From contig NZ_PVZG01000005.1 in the NCBI RefSeq assembly GCF_003002065.1, forward strand, positions 1 to 64,000: 64,000 nucleotides of DNA. Direction: 5' to 3'. Made by a program: the position numbers and the translations under genes. The notes below the pieces were generated by a model that was not told where the DNA came from, searched no databases, and saw only the letters and a list, made by a program, of their open reading frames with translations. Shown in pieces: positions 8,703-17,148 of the stretch (position 1 is its first letter; the number at the start of each line of letters is the position of its first letter). This stretch comes from Pseudosporangium ferrugineum (GTDB lineage: Bacteria; Actinomycetota; Actinomycetes; Mycobacteriales; Micromonosporaceae).

Positions 8703-10108
8703 CACAGCGTGCTCACCTTCTCCTTGAGGAATCGGGTGACCAGCCGGCCGAGCCCCTGCGCGAGGGTCCGGTCGAGGGCGTCGACCGCCCGCTCGGCCTC
8801 CTCCGGGGTGGTGACCAGGCTCGGTGCCAGCACGAGCGGGCTGAGCCCGTTGAGCGTGTAGTAGGTGAAGATGTCGTGGTCGTGGTACATCGCGTTGACC
8901 ACGGCGCAGGCGATGAGCTTGGTCTTGAAGCGGGGATCGCGGGCCATGCCGCCGGGTGCCAGCCGGGCGATGACGTCCAGGATGCGGGGACCGCCGTCGA
9001 GGAAGACCCCCCACAGGGCGCCGGCCCCGGCGACCTCGCTCACGATGTCCGGGTGCTGCTTGGCCAGCCGCCGCAGCCCGGGGCCCAGCACCCGCTCCAG
9101 GTCGCGGGCGCGGGCCGGGTACTCGTCGTCGACGGCGATCGCGATGGCCTCGATCGCCGTCGCGCACTCCTCGCCGAAGCCGTAGTACGTGGTGCTCGTG
9201 CTCTGCAGCAGGGCGTCGCCGAGGTTGTCGTACGCCCTGCGGTAGATCGGCTCCCGGGCGACGAAGGCGGAGATCGACGACTTGCCGCCGCCGAACGACT
9301 TCGACGTGGTCAGGACGTCGGGCACCAGGCCCTCGTGGCGCATGAAGTAGAAGAGGCTGCCGGTCTTGCCCCAGCCGGTGTAGATCTCGTCGAAGATCAG
9401 CACGATGTCCTCGGCCGTGCACAGCTCGCGCAGGCCGCGCAGGAACTCCTCGGAGCACCAGCGCAGGGTGGACGCGCTGAGGGGTTCGATGAGGATCGCG
9501 TACACGTCGCCGGGGTGGGCCGCGACGGTCCGCCGGAGCGAGTCGAGGTCGCCGTACCGGAAGGTGTCGATGCCGGGGATGGTCGGGAAGGAGAAGTGGC
9601 TCTGCCCGGTCAGCCCGCCGGAGCCGAGCAGCTTGCCGTGGAAGCTCGAGTCGGCCCGCAGGACCGTCCCGCGCCTGCCGTTGTGGTACTTGTACGCCAG
9701 CTTGACCGCACCCTCCACCGCCTCGGCCCCGGAGTTGGGCAGGAACGACATGGTCAGGTCGGCCGGCAGCACGGCGGCCAGGTTGTGCGACAGCGCGGCC
9801 AGGTACGGCGAGAAGTACGTCTTGTGCACCTCCATCCGCTGCCGCTCGGCGAACCGCTGCCGCGCCGCGAGGATGCGGGGGTGGTTGTGGCCGTGGTTGA
9901 GGACGCCGACGCCCCCGGTCAGGTCGAGGATCCGGCGGCCGTCGCGCTGGTAGAGGTAGGCGCCCTCGGCCCGGTCGACGAGCTCGCGGCCGAAGCCGAA
10001 CGAGGTCATCAGCGAGACCTGGCTCCTGTTGACGTGCCGGCGGTAGAGGGCGTGGACGCGGTCGATGTCGAGGCTCTCGGCCTCGTCAAGGGTGAACAGA
10101 TCGGGCAT
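8699..10108 (-). CDS. Class III PLP-dependent aminotransferase
   Basis: The 469-residue protein shows the class III signature: LIFDEIYTGWGKTG, then LVPDVLTTSKSFGGGK with the PLP-binding lysine in SKSFGGG. The glycine-rich LPNSGAEAVEGAVKLA that holds the PLP phosphate comes earlier. Class III enzymes aminate aldehydes, keto acids or terminal ketones (ornithine, GABA, glutamate semialdehyde and, in hopanoid synthesis, a ribose-derived aldehyde). Sugar aminotransferases are usually of another fold, so the acceptor here may be an open-chain or lipid-linked aldehyde. Upstream it overlaps the flippase fusion by 23 bases; downstream it is coupled by GTGA. Confidence 0.88.
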   Translation of the reverse strand: MPDLFTLDEAESLDIDRVHALYRRHVNRSQVSLMTSFGFGRELVDRAEGAYLYQRDGRRILDLTGGVGVLNHGHNHPRILAARQRFAERQRMEVHKTYFSPYLAALSHNLAAVLPADLTMSFLPNSGAEAVEGAVKLAYKYHNGRRGTVLRADSSFHGKLLGSGGLTGQSHFSFPTIPGIDTFRYGDLDSLRRTVAAHPGDVYAILIEPLSASTLRWCSEEFLRGLRELCTAEDIVLIFDEIYTGWGKTGSLFYFMRHEGLVPDVLTTSKSFGGGKSSISAFVAREPIYRRAYDNLGDALLQSTSTTYYGFGEECATAIEAIAIAVDDEYPARARDLERVLGPGLRRLAKQHPDIVSEVAGAGALWGVFLDGGPRILDVIARLAPGGMARDPRFKTKLIACAVVNAMYHDHDIFTYYTLNGLSPLVLAPSLVTTPEEAERAVDALDRTLAQGLGRLVTRFLKEKVSTLW

Positions 10109-11933
10109 GCGGCGCTCCTAGGGCGGCGGATCGGGACAGGCCGAGGACGGCGAGGGAGATGGACACTTCGACGAGGACGCAGACGAGCCGGCTGGCGATG
10201 GCGGCGACCCCGGCGGCGCTGAGCGGAAGGACCGTGGCCAGGGCCGCGGTGAGGGCGAACTCGCGGACCCCCCAGCCGTCGGGCGTGATCACGGAGAGGC
10301 TGCCGGCCACGGTCGCGAGGGCGAAGGCGCCGACGGCCACGGCCGCGGAGCCGGCCGGTCCGGCGCCGAGCGCCACCGCGATGGCCCACAGGTGCAGGCC
10401 CGAGATCAGCCAGGAGACGACCGCGAGCGCCAGGGCCCGCCGCAGCCGGGCGGGCGGCACCGGGGTGACCGGCCGCTTCAGCAGCCGCGCGGCGAGCGTG
10501 ATCGGGCGGTTCAGCAGGTCCGGCCGGACCAGGCAGGCGACGAAGAGGAGCACCGGCGCGGCGATCCAGACGCCGGGCGCCGCGAGCAGGCCCACCCCGG
10601 CGCCGGAGAGGATGGTGAGCCCGATGCTGACCAGGTAGGCGGTGACCATCCGCTCCGCGGGCACCCCGGCGCGGCGGCCGAGGTCCACGTGGGTCACCAC
10701 GCCCCACACCCGCCCGGGAAGGTACTTGCCGAGCTGGCCGAGGAAGAAGATCCGGGCCGCCACCAGCCCGTCGAGCGGCACCAGCGCCCGCCACGCCGCC
10801 ATGCCGACCAGCAGCCCCGCCAGGTTCGCCACGGCCGCCGCGCAGACCAGCGGGACCGCGCCCGGCCGCGCGAGGGCCGCCGCCGCGGCGGGGCCGTCGC
10901 GGCGCAGCGCGAAACCCACCCCGGCCAGCGCCGCCACGATCACGACCGGGGTGAGCCAGCGGCTGGGCCGGCCGCCCAGCACCATCCGCAGCAGGCCGAT
11001 CGCCAGGCCGGTGAGCAGCGCCAGGTGGATCAGCAGGTGGACGCCGAGGAAGAACGGCACGAACCGGACCCCGCGGTAGCGGACCACCAGCCGGAGCAGG
11101 CCGGGGTCCGAGCACGCGAAGGTGAGCAGGAAGAGGGCCGTGAGCCCGGCGGGCGCCGGCCCGAGGACCATGAACGGCGCCGTGGCCGCGGCCGCCGCGA
11201 CCGCGAGGATGCCCAGCGGGCGGTTCGCCGTCAGGCTCGCCTTGCCCTTGCGACGGGCGCCCAGGACGGTGCGCGCCAGCAGCTGCGACCGCCGCACCTG
11301 CTCCGACATCAGGCGCCCGAGCCGGTACTCCTCGTCGTGGCCGGCCATGATGCGGTCCGTCATGACGATGCGGGTGATCGGCGCCAGCCGGTCGCTGAAC
11401 TCCAGGTCCTCCGAGTCCCGAAGGGTCTCGTCGAACCCGCCGGCCGCCTCGAACACCGACCGCCGGACGGCGCCCTGGGCGAAGAACGCCGTCTGCACCA
11501 CGCCCAGCCGGCGCCACCGCCACCAGTACGTGTGCAACGTCTTGTACCACTCGACCGGACCGTCGTCGATCAGCGGCTCGGGCGCGGTCACCCCGTGCAC
11601 GCAGCCGCACCCCGGGTCACCCTCGAGGATCTCCACGGCCGCCGCCAGCGAGTCCGGCGTCAGCGCCTCGTCGGCGTCCAGGAAGAACAGCACGTCGCCG
11701 GTGGCCGCGGCCGCCCCGGCGTTGCGGGCGACCGAGACGCCGCCGTTGACCGCGTTCTCGACGAGCCGGCAGGGCAGGCGCCGGGCGATCTCCGGGGAAC
11801 CGTCGGTGCTGCGGTCGTCCACCACGATGACTTCGTGCGGCGGATAGGTCTGCGCGAGAACCGACCGCACAGAGGCTTCCAACGTACGGGCTGAGTTGTA
11901 GCTGGGAATGATCACCGAGACCGTCAGGCTCAT
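10086..11933 (-). CDS. GT2 glycosyltransferase fused to a YbhN/LPG-synthase-type flippase domain
   Basis: This protein of about 615 residues is a fusion. The first 220 residues are a GT-A glycosyltransferase (VSVIIPSYNSARTLE, VIVVDDRSTDGS, and FFLDADEALT with the DxD site). Residues from about 235 to the end form a polytopic region with roughly ten helices. Within it, FFLGQLGKYLPGRVWGV and SLSVITPDGWGVREF are hallmarks of the lysylphosphatidylglycerol synthetase/UPF0104 transmembrane domain. One chain could therefore glycosylate and translocate a lipid carrier. ATG 11933 is chosen because the GT fold begins there; 11999 is a less likely longer start. It is the first gene of the operon and diverges from 12100. 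Confidence 0.88.
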   Translation of the reverse strand: MSLTVSVIIPSYNSARTLEASVRSVLAQTYPPHEVIVVDDRSTDGSPEIARRLPCRLVENAVNGGVSVARNAGAAAATGDVLFFLDADEALTPDSLAAAVEILEGDPGCGCVHGVTAPEPLIDDGPVEWYKTLHTYWWRWRRLGVVQTAFFAQGAVRRSVFEAAGGFDETLRDSEDLEFSDRLAPITRIVMTDRIMAGHDEEYRLGRLMSEQVRRSQLLARTVLGARRKGKASLTANRPLGILAVAAAAATAPFMVLGPAPAGLTALFLLTFACSDPGLLRLVVRYRGVRFVPFFLGVHLLIHLALLTGLAIGLLRMVLGGRPSRWLTPVVIVAALAGVGFALRRDGPAAAAALARPGAVPLVCAAAVANLAGLLVGMAAWRALVPLDGLVAARIFFLGQLGKYLPGRVWGVVTHVDLGRRAGVPAERMVTAYLVSIGLTILSGAGVGLLAAPGVWIAAPVLLFVACLVRPDLLNRPITLAARLLKRPVTPVPPARLRRALALAVVSWLISGLHLWAIAVALGAGPAGSAAVAVGAFALATVAGSLSVITPDGWGVREFALTAALATVLPLSAAGVAAIASRLVCVLVEVSISLAVLGLSRSAALGAPHARSVHP

Positions 11934-12099
11934 GCCGGGGAGTAGAGCAACCCGGCATATCGATCGACTATCTGTCGCCTTCCGGCCGCGGACAGCCACC
12001 GCACCGGCGGGGCATCACCGCGGCATTGGTCAATACCGCCCCGATGCTGGTTCGATATCCCGCGCTGATTCGCTGCCGTCACAGAACCCGAGGAGTGGC
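11934..12099. promoter_or_regulatory. Divergent promoter region between the glycolipid operon and the second EEP gene
   Basis: These 166 bases separate two divergent starts. The palindrome TCGATCGA (about 11963-11970) lies where the leftward promoter should be. A second symmetric GATATC lies near 12054 on the rightward side. Both are possible operator or promoter parts, but no consensus -35/-10 pair is convincing. AGGAG precedes the rightward start at 12100. Confidence 0.35.
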
Positions 12100-13215
12100 A
12101 TGGATGTCGATCGCGGGAGTCCGGCTCCTCCGGCCGCCGTACGAGTCCGCGCGGGCGGTGCGTCCCGCGTCCTCGCCGCGGTGGTCGCCGCCTGGCTGGT
12201 CTTCACGGTCGCCCACCTGGTGCTCAACGGGCGGTGGTGGGTGTGGCTGTTCGCCTCGGCGCTGCCGCCCGTGCTGTTCGTCGCCGTCCCGGCGGGCGCC
12301 CTGGCCGCCGCGGCGCTCGTCCGGCCGGTGCGCCGCCGGGTCGTCGCGGCGGCGGTGCTGGCCCTGGCGCTCGGCGTCGCGGACAGCGGCCTGAACTGGG
12401 CGGCGCTGTGGCCCACCGACCGGTCGGCGCCGGCCGGTGCGCTCCGCGTCTTCTCCTGGAACACCGAGTACTGGGACCAGCAGGACGACCCGGACACCTT
12501 CTACCGGTTCCTCAAGGAGCAGAACGCCGACGTCTACCTGTTGCAGGAGTACCTGGGCTGGGATCTGAGCCGGCCGTACGACGGCGAGTTGCCCCTGGAC
12601 GACCTGGCGAGGGTGCGGCGGGAATTCCCCGGTTACCACATCGCCGCGCGCAGTGAGCTGCTGACGCTGTCCCGGCTGCCGATCGTCGCGCAGCCGCCGG
12701 TGGCCCCGGATCCCGCGGCGTCCGGTGACGGCGGGGCCGACTTCCACCGGGTGTTCCGGGACGCGAAGGTGCTGCGGACCGATGTGCGGGTGGGCGGGTC
12801 GACGGTCTCGTTCTACAACGCCCACATCGCGGTGCAGCTGAAGATCGCCAGCCCGCTGTCGCGGTCGTTCTGGTCGTTCCCGCACCGCGCGGACGAGCAG
12901 CGTGCGGCGCAACTGCGCGGCCTGACGGAGGACATCGCCGCCAACCCCCGCCCGGTGGTGGTCGCCGGCGACTTCAACACGAGCCCGGCGATGGCCGACG
13001 TGGACGGGCTGTCCCGCCTGCTCCGCGATCCGGCCCGGGCGAATTCCCGGCTGTACCCCGCGTCGTGGACGCCCGGCCTGCTGCCGCCGCTGTGGCGCCT
13101 GGACTGGGCGTTCGTCAGCCCGGGAGTGAATGTGCACACGTACGCCTTCCGCTCGCCCAGGTCCATGTCCGATCACGACGCGCAAGAGCTGACGCTCACC
13201 TTCCCCATGAAATAG
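12100..13215 (+). CDS. Second membrane-anchored EEP-family phosphatase/phosphodiesterase
   Basis: The 371-residue protein is a paralogue of 4643-5830. It has about three N-terminal hydrophobic helices and an EEP domain with FSWNTEYWDQ, YLLQEYLG, VAGDFNTSPAM, RLDWAF and SMSDHDAQ. All metal and catalytic residues of the family appear present (Asn, Glu, GDFN, D-H). It starts at ATG 12100 with GAGGAG 6 bases upstream. It diverges from the seven-gene operon, and the duplicated enzyme suggests two phosphate-removing or diester-cleaving steps, or two faces of one pathway. Whether the active site is extracytoplasmic cannot be decided from helix count alone. Confidence 0.85.
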   Translation: MDVDRGSPAPPAAVRVRAGGASRVLAAVVAAWLVFTVAHLVLNGRWWVWLFASALPPVLFVAVPAGALAAAALVRPVRRRVVAAAVLALALGVADSGLNWAALWPTDRSAPAGALRVFSWNTEYWDQQDDPDTFYRFLKEQNADVYLLQEYLGWDLSRPYDGELPLDDLARVRREFPGYHIAARSELLTLSRLPIVAQPPVAPDPAASGDGGADFHRVFRDAKVLRTDVRVGGSTVSFYNAHIAVQLKIASPLSRSFWSFPHRADEQRAAQLRGLTEDIAANPRPVVVAGDFNTSPAMADVDGLSRLLRDPARANSRLYPASWTPGLLPPLWRLDWAFVSPGVNVHTYAFRSPRSMSDHDAQELTLTFPMK

Positions 13216-13365
13216 GTCACGTTCGATGGGTCCCCGGGCCCTCGGGCGTCCTGATTAGACTCGGCTTCACTCAAAGTCAGGGGACGTCCACACCCTGCAA
13301 CACTTAACAAAGCTGCCGGTTGGACCGAGCGGCTCCGTGCCTGCTGCCAGCACCTGGAAGGACCC

Positions 13366-16314
13366 ATGGAACTGCAGATTCTCGGACCGCTGAGGGCCAG
13401 CGTCGCCGATCGCGACATCCCGCTCGGCGGCCGGCGCAACCGCGCGATCCTCGGCGTCCTGGCCCTGGAGGCGAACCGGCTCGTCCCGACCGAACGGCTC
13501 CTCGACGCGGTCTGGGAGGGCCGGGCGCCGTCCACCGCCCGCAGCCAGGTGCAGATCTGCGTGTCCGCGCTGCGCCGGTCGTTCACCGAGGCCGACGCGC
13601 CGGACGTGATCCGCACCCAGGCCCCCGGCTATCTGCTGCGCACGGCGCCGGGGCAGCTCGACGCGGCCGTGTTCGACGACCTGGTGATCCGCGCCGGCCT
13701 GCTCGTGGAGAACGGCCACGACGCCGACGCCGCGACCGAGCTGCGCCGGGCCCTGGCCCTGTGGCGCGGGCCGGCCCTCGGCGGCCTGCTCGGCCGCATG
13801 CTCGAGGCCGGCGCCCGGCGGCTGGAGGAACGGCGGCTCGCCGCGACCGAGGAGTGCCTGCGCCTCGAACTCGCGCTGGGCCGGCACGCCACCGTCATCG
13901 ACGAGCTGCGGGCCCTGGTCGACGAGCATCCGCTGCGGGAGACGCTGCACTGCCACCTCATGCTCGCGCTGTACCGGGCCGGCCGGCAGGCGGAGGCGCT
14001 CCAGGCGTACCGGAGTGCGCGCGGCATCCTGGTCGACGAGTTCGGCATCGAGCCGAGCGCGGAGCTTCGCCACCTGGAGCGCGACATCCTGCGGGGCAGC
14101 GTGGCCCCCGGCCCGGCGGCACCCCGGCGCAGGCCGGCCGCCCCGCCCGGCGGCCGACCGCCCATACCCCGCCAGTTGCCCGCCGGCGTCGCCGACCTGA
14201 CGGGACGCCAGGAGGCCGTCGCCGAGCTGACCCGCCTGCTGTCGGCACCGGCGCCGGGCCTGTCCGTGCCCGTCATCGCCGTCACCGGCACCGGCGGCGT
14301 GGGAAAGACGGTCCTGGCGGTGCACGTCGCGCATCAGCTGAGCGACATGTTCCCGGACGGCCAGCTGTTCGTGAACCTCGGCGGTGCGACGCCGGCGGCC
14401 GACCCGTCCGAGGTCCTGCGGCGCTTCCTGCGCGCGCTGGGAGTGCCGGACGCCGCCGTACCGGACGGGCTGGACCAGCGGGCGGAGATCTACCGGAGCC
14501 TGCTCGCGGACCGACGGGTGCTGGTGGTGCTCGACGACGTCGCGGAGGAAACGCAGCTGCCGGCGCTGATGCCGGGCAGCGCGAGTTGCCGGGTACTCGT
14601 CACCGCCAGATCGCGGCTCCCCGGGCTGCCCGGCGCGCATCGCGTGGAGGTGGGCATGCTGCACCGAGCGGAGGCGGTGCAGCTGCTGGCCCGGATCGCG
14701 GGAGCCGACCGGGTGCGCGCCGATCCCGCCACGGCGGACGAGATCGCGGGGCTGTGCGGCGGGCTGCCGCTGGCCGTGCGGGTCGCCGGCGCCCGGCTCG
14801 CGGCCCGGCCGCACTGGCCGCTGGCCCGGCTGGCCGATCGCCTCGCCGGCGAGGCCGGCCGGTTCGACGAGCTCGAGCACGGCGCGACGTCGGTCCGGGC
14901 CACGCTGGGCAGCAGCCTCCAGGGCGTACGGCCGGAGGATCGCCGCCTCCTGAGCCGGCTGGCGCTGCTCGAGGTGCCGTCCCTGGCCGCCTGGATGGGT
15001 ACGGCGGTGCTGGGCGCCGGCGCGACCGATCTCGAGGAGTCGCTGGAACGCCTGGTCGAGGCGCAGCTGCTGGAGGTGTGCCCGGAGGACCGGGCCATGG
15101 TGCGCTACCGCGTACCGGAGCTGGTGCGGGTCTTCGCCCGCGAGCGGACGGTCCGGGAGCGGCCGGCCGCCGAGATCGAGGAGCTCCACCGGCGGTTCGC
15201 CGGCGTCCTGCTCGGCCTCGCCGAGGAGGCCTACCGGCGCCAGTACGGCGGCGACCGCGTGCTGAGCCCCGGCACGGCGCCCCGCCCCGCCCTGCCGCCG
15301 CGCTGGGTGGACGACCTGCTCGCGACCCCGGGCGCCTGGCTGGACGCCGAACGGATGACGCTGGTCAGCGCCGTCCGGCAGACCGCCGCGCTCGACTGGG
15401 ACGAGGTCTGCTGGGAGCTGGCGCTCGCCGCGGCGGCCGGGTTCGAGGCGCGCGGCCTCGTCGACCTGTGGACCCGGTCGGCCATGGCCGCCGCGGAATG
15501 CGTCCAGCGGACCGGCAACGTCCGCGGTACGGCGGCGATGGACTGCTCGATCGGCGCGGCCCTGCTGTGGCAGGGCCGGTTCACCGAGGCGACCGAGCGG
15601 CTGGACGGCGCCCGGGCCGGCTTCGAACGGTGCGCGGACGGGCACGGCGAGGCCCTGGCGCTGCGGCTCCTGGCCCACGCCGACCGGGTCGCCGGCCGCG
15701 TGCGCCTGGCCCGTCGCCGGTACGACCAGGCGCTCAAAGGTTTCCGTACGCCCCCGAACCCGGCCGGCCAGTCGCAGGTGCTGACCGACATCGCCGCGCT
15801 GCTCCCCGGCGAGCAGGCGGCCCACCTGCTGAGCGAGGCGCTGACGATCTCCCGCATGACCGGCGCCCGGCGGCCCGAGGCGCGGGCGCTGCACGGCGCC
15901 GGCGAGGCGGCCCTGCGCGACGGCGAGCCGGAGGCCGCGGTCAAGGCGTTCGTCAGGTCGCTGCGGGTGGCCCGGCACGTCGGCGACCGGTACGGCGAGA
16001 CGCAGGCCGTGCTCGGGCTGGGCCTCGCCGACCTGCTCGCCGGCCGGCACGAGCCGGCGCGGACCCGGGTGTCCGCGGCGCTGGACGCCGCCCGCGAGAT
16101 CGGCGCCCGGCTGCTGGAGGGCCATGCGTTGCTCGCCCTCAGCCGGGTCGACGCGGCGCAGGGCCGGACGACCCTCGCCGGCCGGCGGCTGGCGAAGGCC
16201 GGTGAGATCCTCGGCGCCGCGCAGGAGGCGGTCCCCGCGGCCGGCGAGGTCCGGGCGCCGGTGAGTCATCCCTCGTGGAGCCGGCCCGGCCCGCGGACGG
16301 CCCGCAGCGCGTAA
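13366..16314 (+). CDS. AfsR/SARP-family transcriptional regulator with NB-ARC and TPR regions
   Basis: The 982-residue protein has an OmpR-type winged-helix DNA-binding domain (1-95, starting MELQILGPLRA). A bacterial transcriptional activation domain follows (about 97-245, ending DEFGIEPSAELRHLERDIL). Next comes an NB-ARC ATPase with Walker A GTGGVGKT near 308 and Walker B VLVVLDDV near 385. The C-terminus is helical and TPR-like. AfsR-type proteins bind direct repeats upstream of secondary-metabolite or developmental operons and activate transcription. GGAAGG precedes the start. Its position next to the glycolipid block makes it a candidate regulator of that block, but no direct-repeat target is obvious by eye. 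Confidence 0.9.
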   Translation: MELQILGPLRASVADRDIPLGGRRNRAILGVLALEANRLVPTERLLDAVWEGRAPSTARSQVQICVSALRRSFTEADAPDVIRTQAPGYLLRTAPGQLDAAVFDDLVIRAGLLVENGHDADAATELRRALALWRGPALGGLLGRMLEAGARRLEERRLAATEECLRLELALGRHATVIDELRALVDEHPLRETLHCHLMLALYRAGRQAEALQAYRSARGILVDEFGIEPSAELRHLERDILRGSVAPGPAAPRRRPAAPPGGRPPIPRQLPAGVADLTGRQEAVAELTRLLSAPAPGLSVPVIAVTGTGGVGKTVLAVHVAHQLSDMFPDGQLFVNLGGATPAADPSEVLRRFLRALGVPDAAVPDGLDQRAEIYRSLLADRRVLVVLDDVAEETQLPALMPGSASCRVLVTARSRLPGLPGAHRVEVGMLHRAEAVQLLARIAGADRVRADPATADEIAGLCGGLPLAVRVAGARLAARPHWPLARLADRLAGEAGRFDELEHGATSVRATLGSSLQGVRPEDRRLLSRLALLEVPSLAAWMGTAVLGAGATDLEESLERLVEAQLLEVCPEDRAMVRYRVPELVRVFARERTVRERPAAEIEELHRRFAGVLLGLAEEAYRRQYGGDRVLSPGTAPRPALPPRWVDDLLATPGAWLDAERMTLVSAVRQTAALDWDEVCWELALAAAAGFEARGLVDLWTRSAMAAAECVQRTGNVRGTAAMDCSIGAALLWQGRFTEATERLDGARAGFERCADGHGEALALRLLAHADRVAGRVRLARRRYDQALKGFRTPPNPAGQSQVLTDIAALLPGEQAAHLLSEALTISRMTGARRPEARALHGAGEAALRDGEPEAAVKAFVRSLRVARHVGDRYGETQAVLGLGLADLLAGRHEPARTRVSAALDAAREIGARLLEGHALLALSRVDAAQGRTTLAGRRLAKAGEILGAAQEAVPAAGEVRAPVSHPSWSRPGPRTARSA

Positions 16315-16316
16315 CG

Positions 16317-17012
16317 CTAGCGGGGTAGGCGTACGCCGACCACGTGCGAGAGCGCCGCCCGGTACGCCGCGGCGGCCAGCCCGGTCGCCACGACGGCGAG
16401 CTCGGCGGCGCTCACCGCGTGGCTCAGCCGCGCTCCCAGCGGCGCCAGGTCGACGACTCCCGTGGCGTCCACGACCGCCGCGTCCCGGGCGAGCCAGCGC
16501 GGGTCCAGGGCATCCCGGGGCGGCGCGATGATCAGCACCAGCTCCGCCCCCTCGAGGGCCTCCCGCACCGAGCCCGTCACGGCCACGGTGGCGCCGTGAC
16601 CGCCGCGCGGGTCCGGCTCCGGGCTCACCGGCACGGGCCCGGACCGGCACACGACGAGCTGCACGATGCCCGGCACGCTGCGCAGCAGGTGCTCCACGCA
16701 GGACACCTCCCGGCGCCCGTCCCCCAGCACGCAGACCACCGGCAACGGGCCGGCGAGGGACCGGGCCAGCGCCGACACCGCGCCCGCGACGCACACCTCC
16801 CGGAACCGCCGCGAGGAGATGACGCAGACGACCCGGCGGGCGGCCGGGTCGGCCACGACGACGAGGCCGTCGCCGGCCGGCGGCGACGTCGCCACCAGAT
16901 CGGCCGGCGGATCCGCCAGGACCCGCGCGGCGACGGCGACCGGGTCGACCCGGGCGAGCAGCCAGCCGGTGGTCGCCTCGTCGAGGTAAAGGATGGGGTC
17001 CGCACTGGTCAT
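16317..17012 (-). CDS. Ornithine cyclodeaminase/mu-crystallin-like protein, shortened
   Basis: The 231-residue protein aligns by eye with the OCD/mu-crystallin family. Matching elements are GLVVVADPAARRVVCVISSR (the strand-turn preceding the dinucleotide fold), CVLGDGRREVSCVEHLLRSV (Rossmann start) and ELVLIIAPPRDALDPRWL (the family's TaTPSxxPVL region). It is about 100 residues shorter than typical OCDs (320-350), lacks part of the substrate domain, and the GxGxxG loop is degraded to GDGRRE. It may be an NAD-binding remnant or a divergent enzyme. GGAG sits 5 bases before ATG 17012. It is convergent with the SARP gene, two bases apart. Confidence 0.6.
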   Translation of the reverse strand: MTSADPILYLDEATTGWLLARVDPVAVAARVLADPPADLVATSPPAGDGLVVVADPAARRVVCVISSRRFREVCVAGAVSALARSLAGPLPVVCVLGDGRREVSCVEHLLRSVPGIVQLVVCRSGPVPVSPEPDPRGGHGATVAVTGSVREALEGAELVLIIAPPRDALDPRWLARDAAVVDATGVVDLAPLGARLSHAVSAAELAVVATGLAAAAYRAALSHVVGVRLPR

Positions 17013-17093
17013 CGTCGCTCCGGGTCCGGGGAGCAGAACCCTCCCAGAGGCCCGTATCAAGCGTCTTGCGATCGGCTATCGCGCGGACATGCC

Positions 17094-17129
17094 GCGGCGC
17101 CCTCCTCCCGGCGGGGAGAAGGGCGCCGC
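17094..17129 (-). terminator. Terminator hairpin after the sugar ABC transporter operon
   Basis: GCGGCGCCCT (17094-17103) pairs perfectly with AGGGCGCCGC (17120-17129). The inner CTCCC/GGGAG pairing lengthens the stem. It lies 20 bases beyond the stop of the leftward permease gene. Confidence 0.7.
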
Positions 17130-17148
17130 ACGCGACCGGGGTGCCGGG

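Noticed and set aside
13267..16794. Minus-strand frame of 1,175 codons antisense to the SARP gene
   Set aside because: High-GC third positions keep antisense frames open. There is no family motif, and the plus-strand regulator has clear domains.
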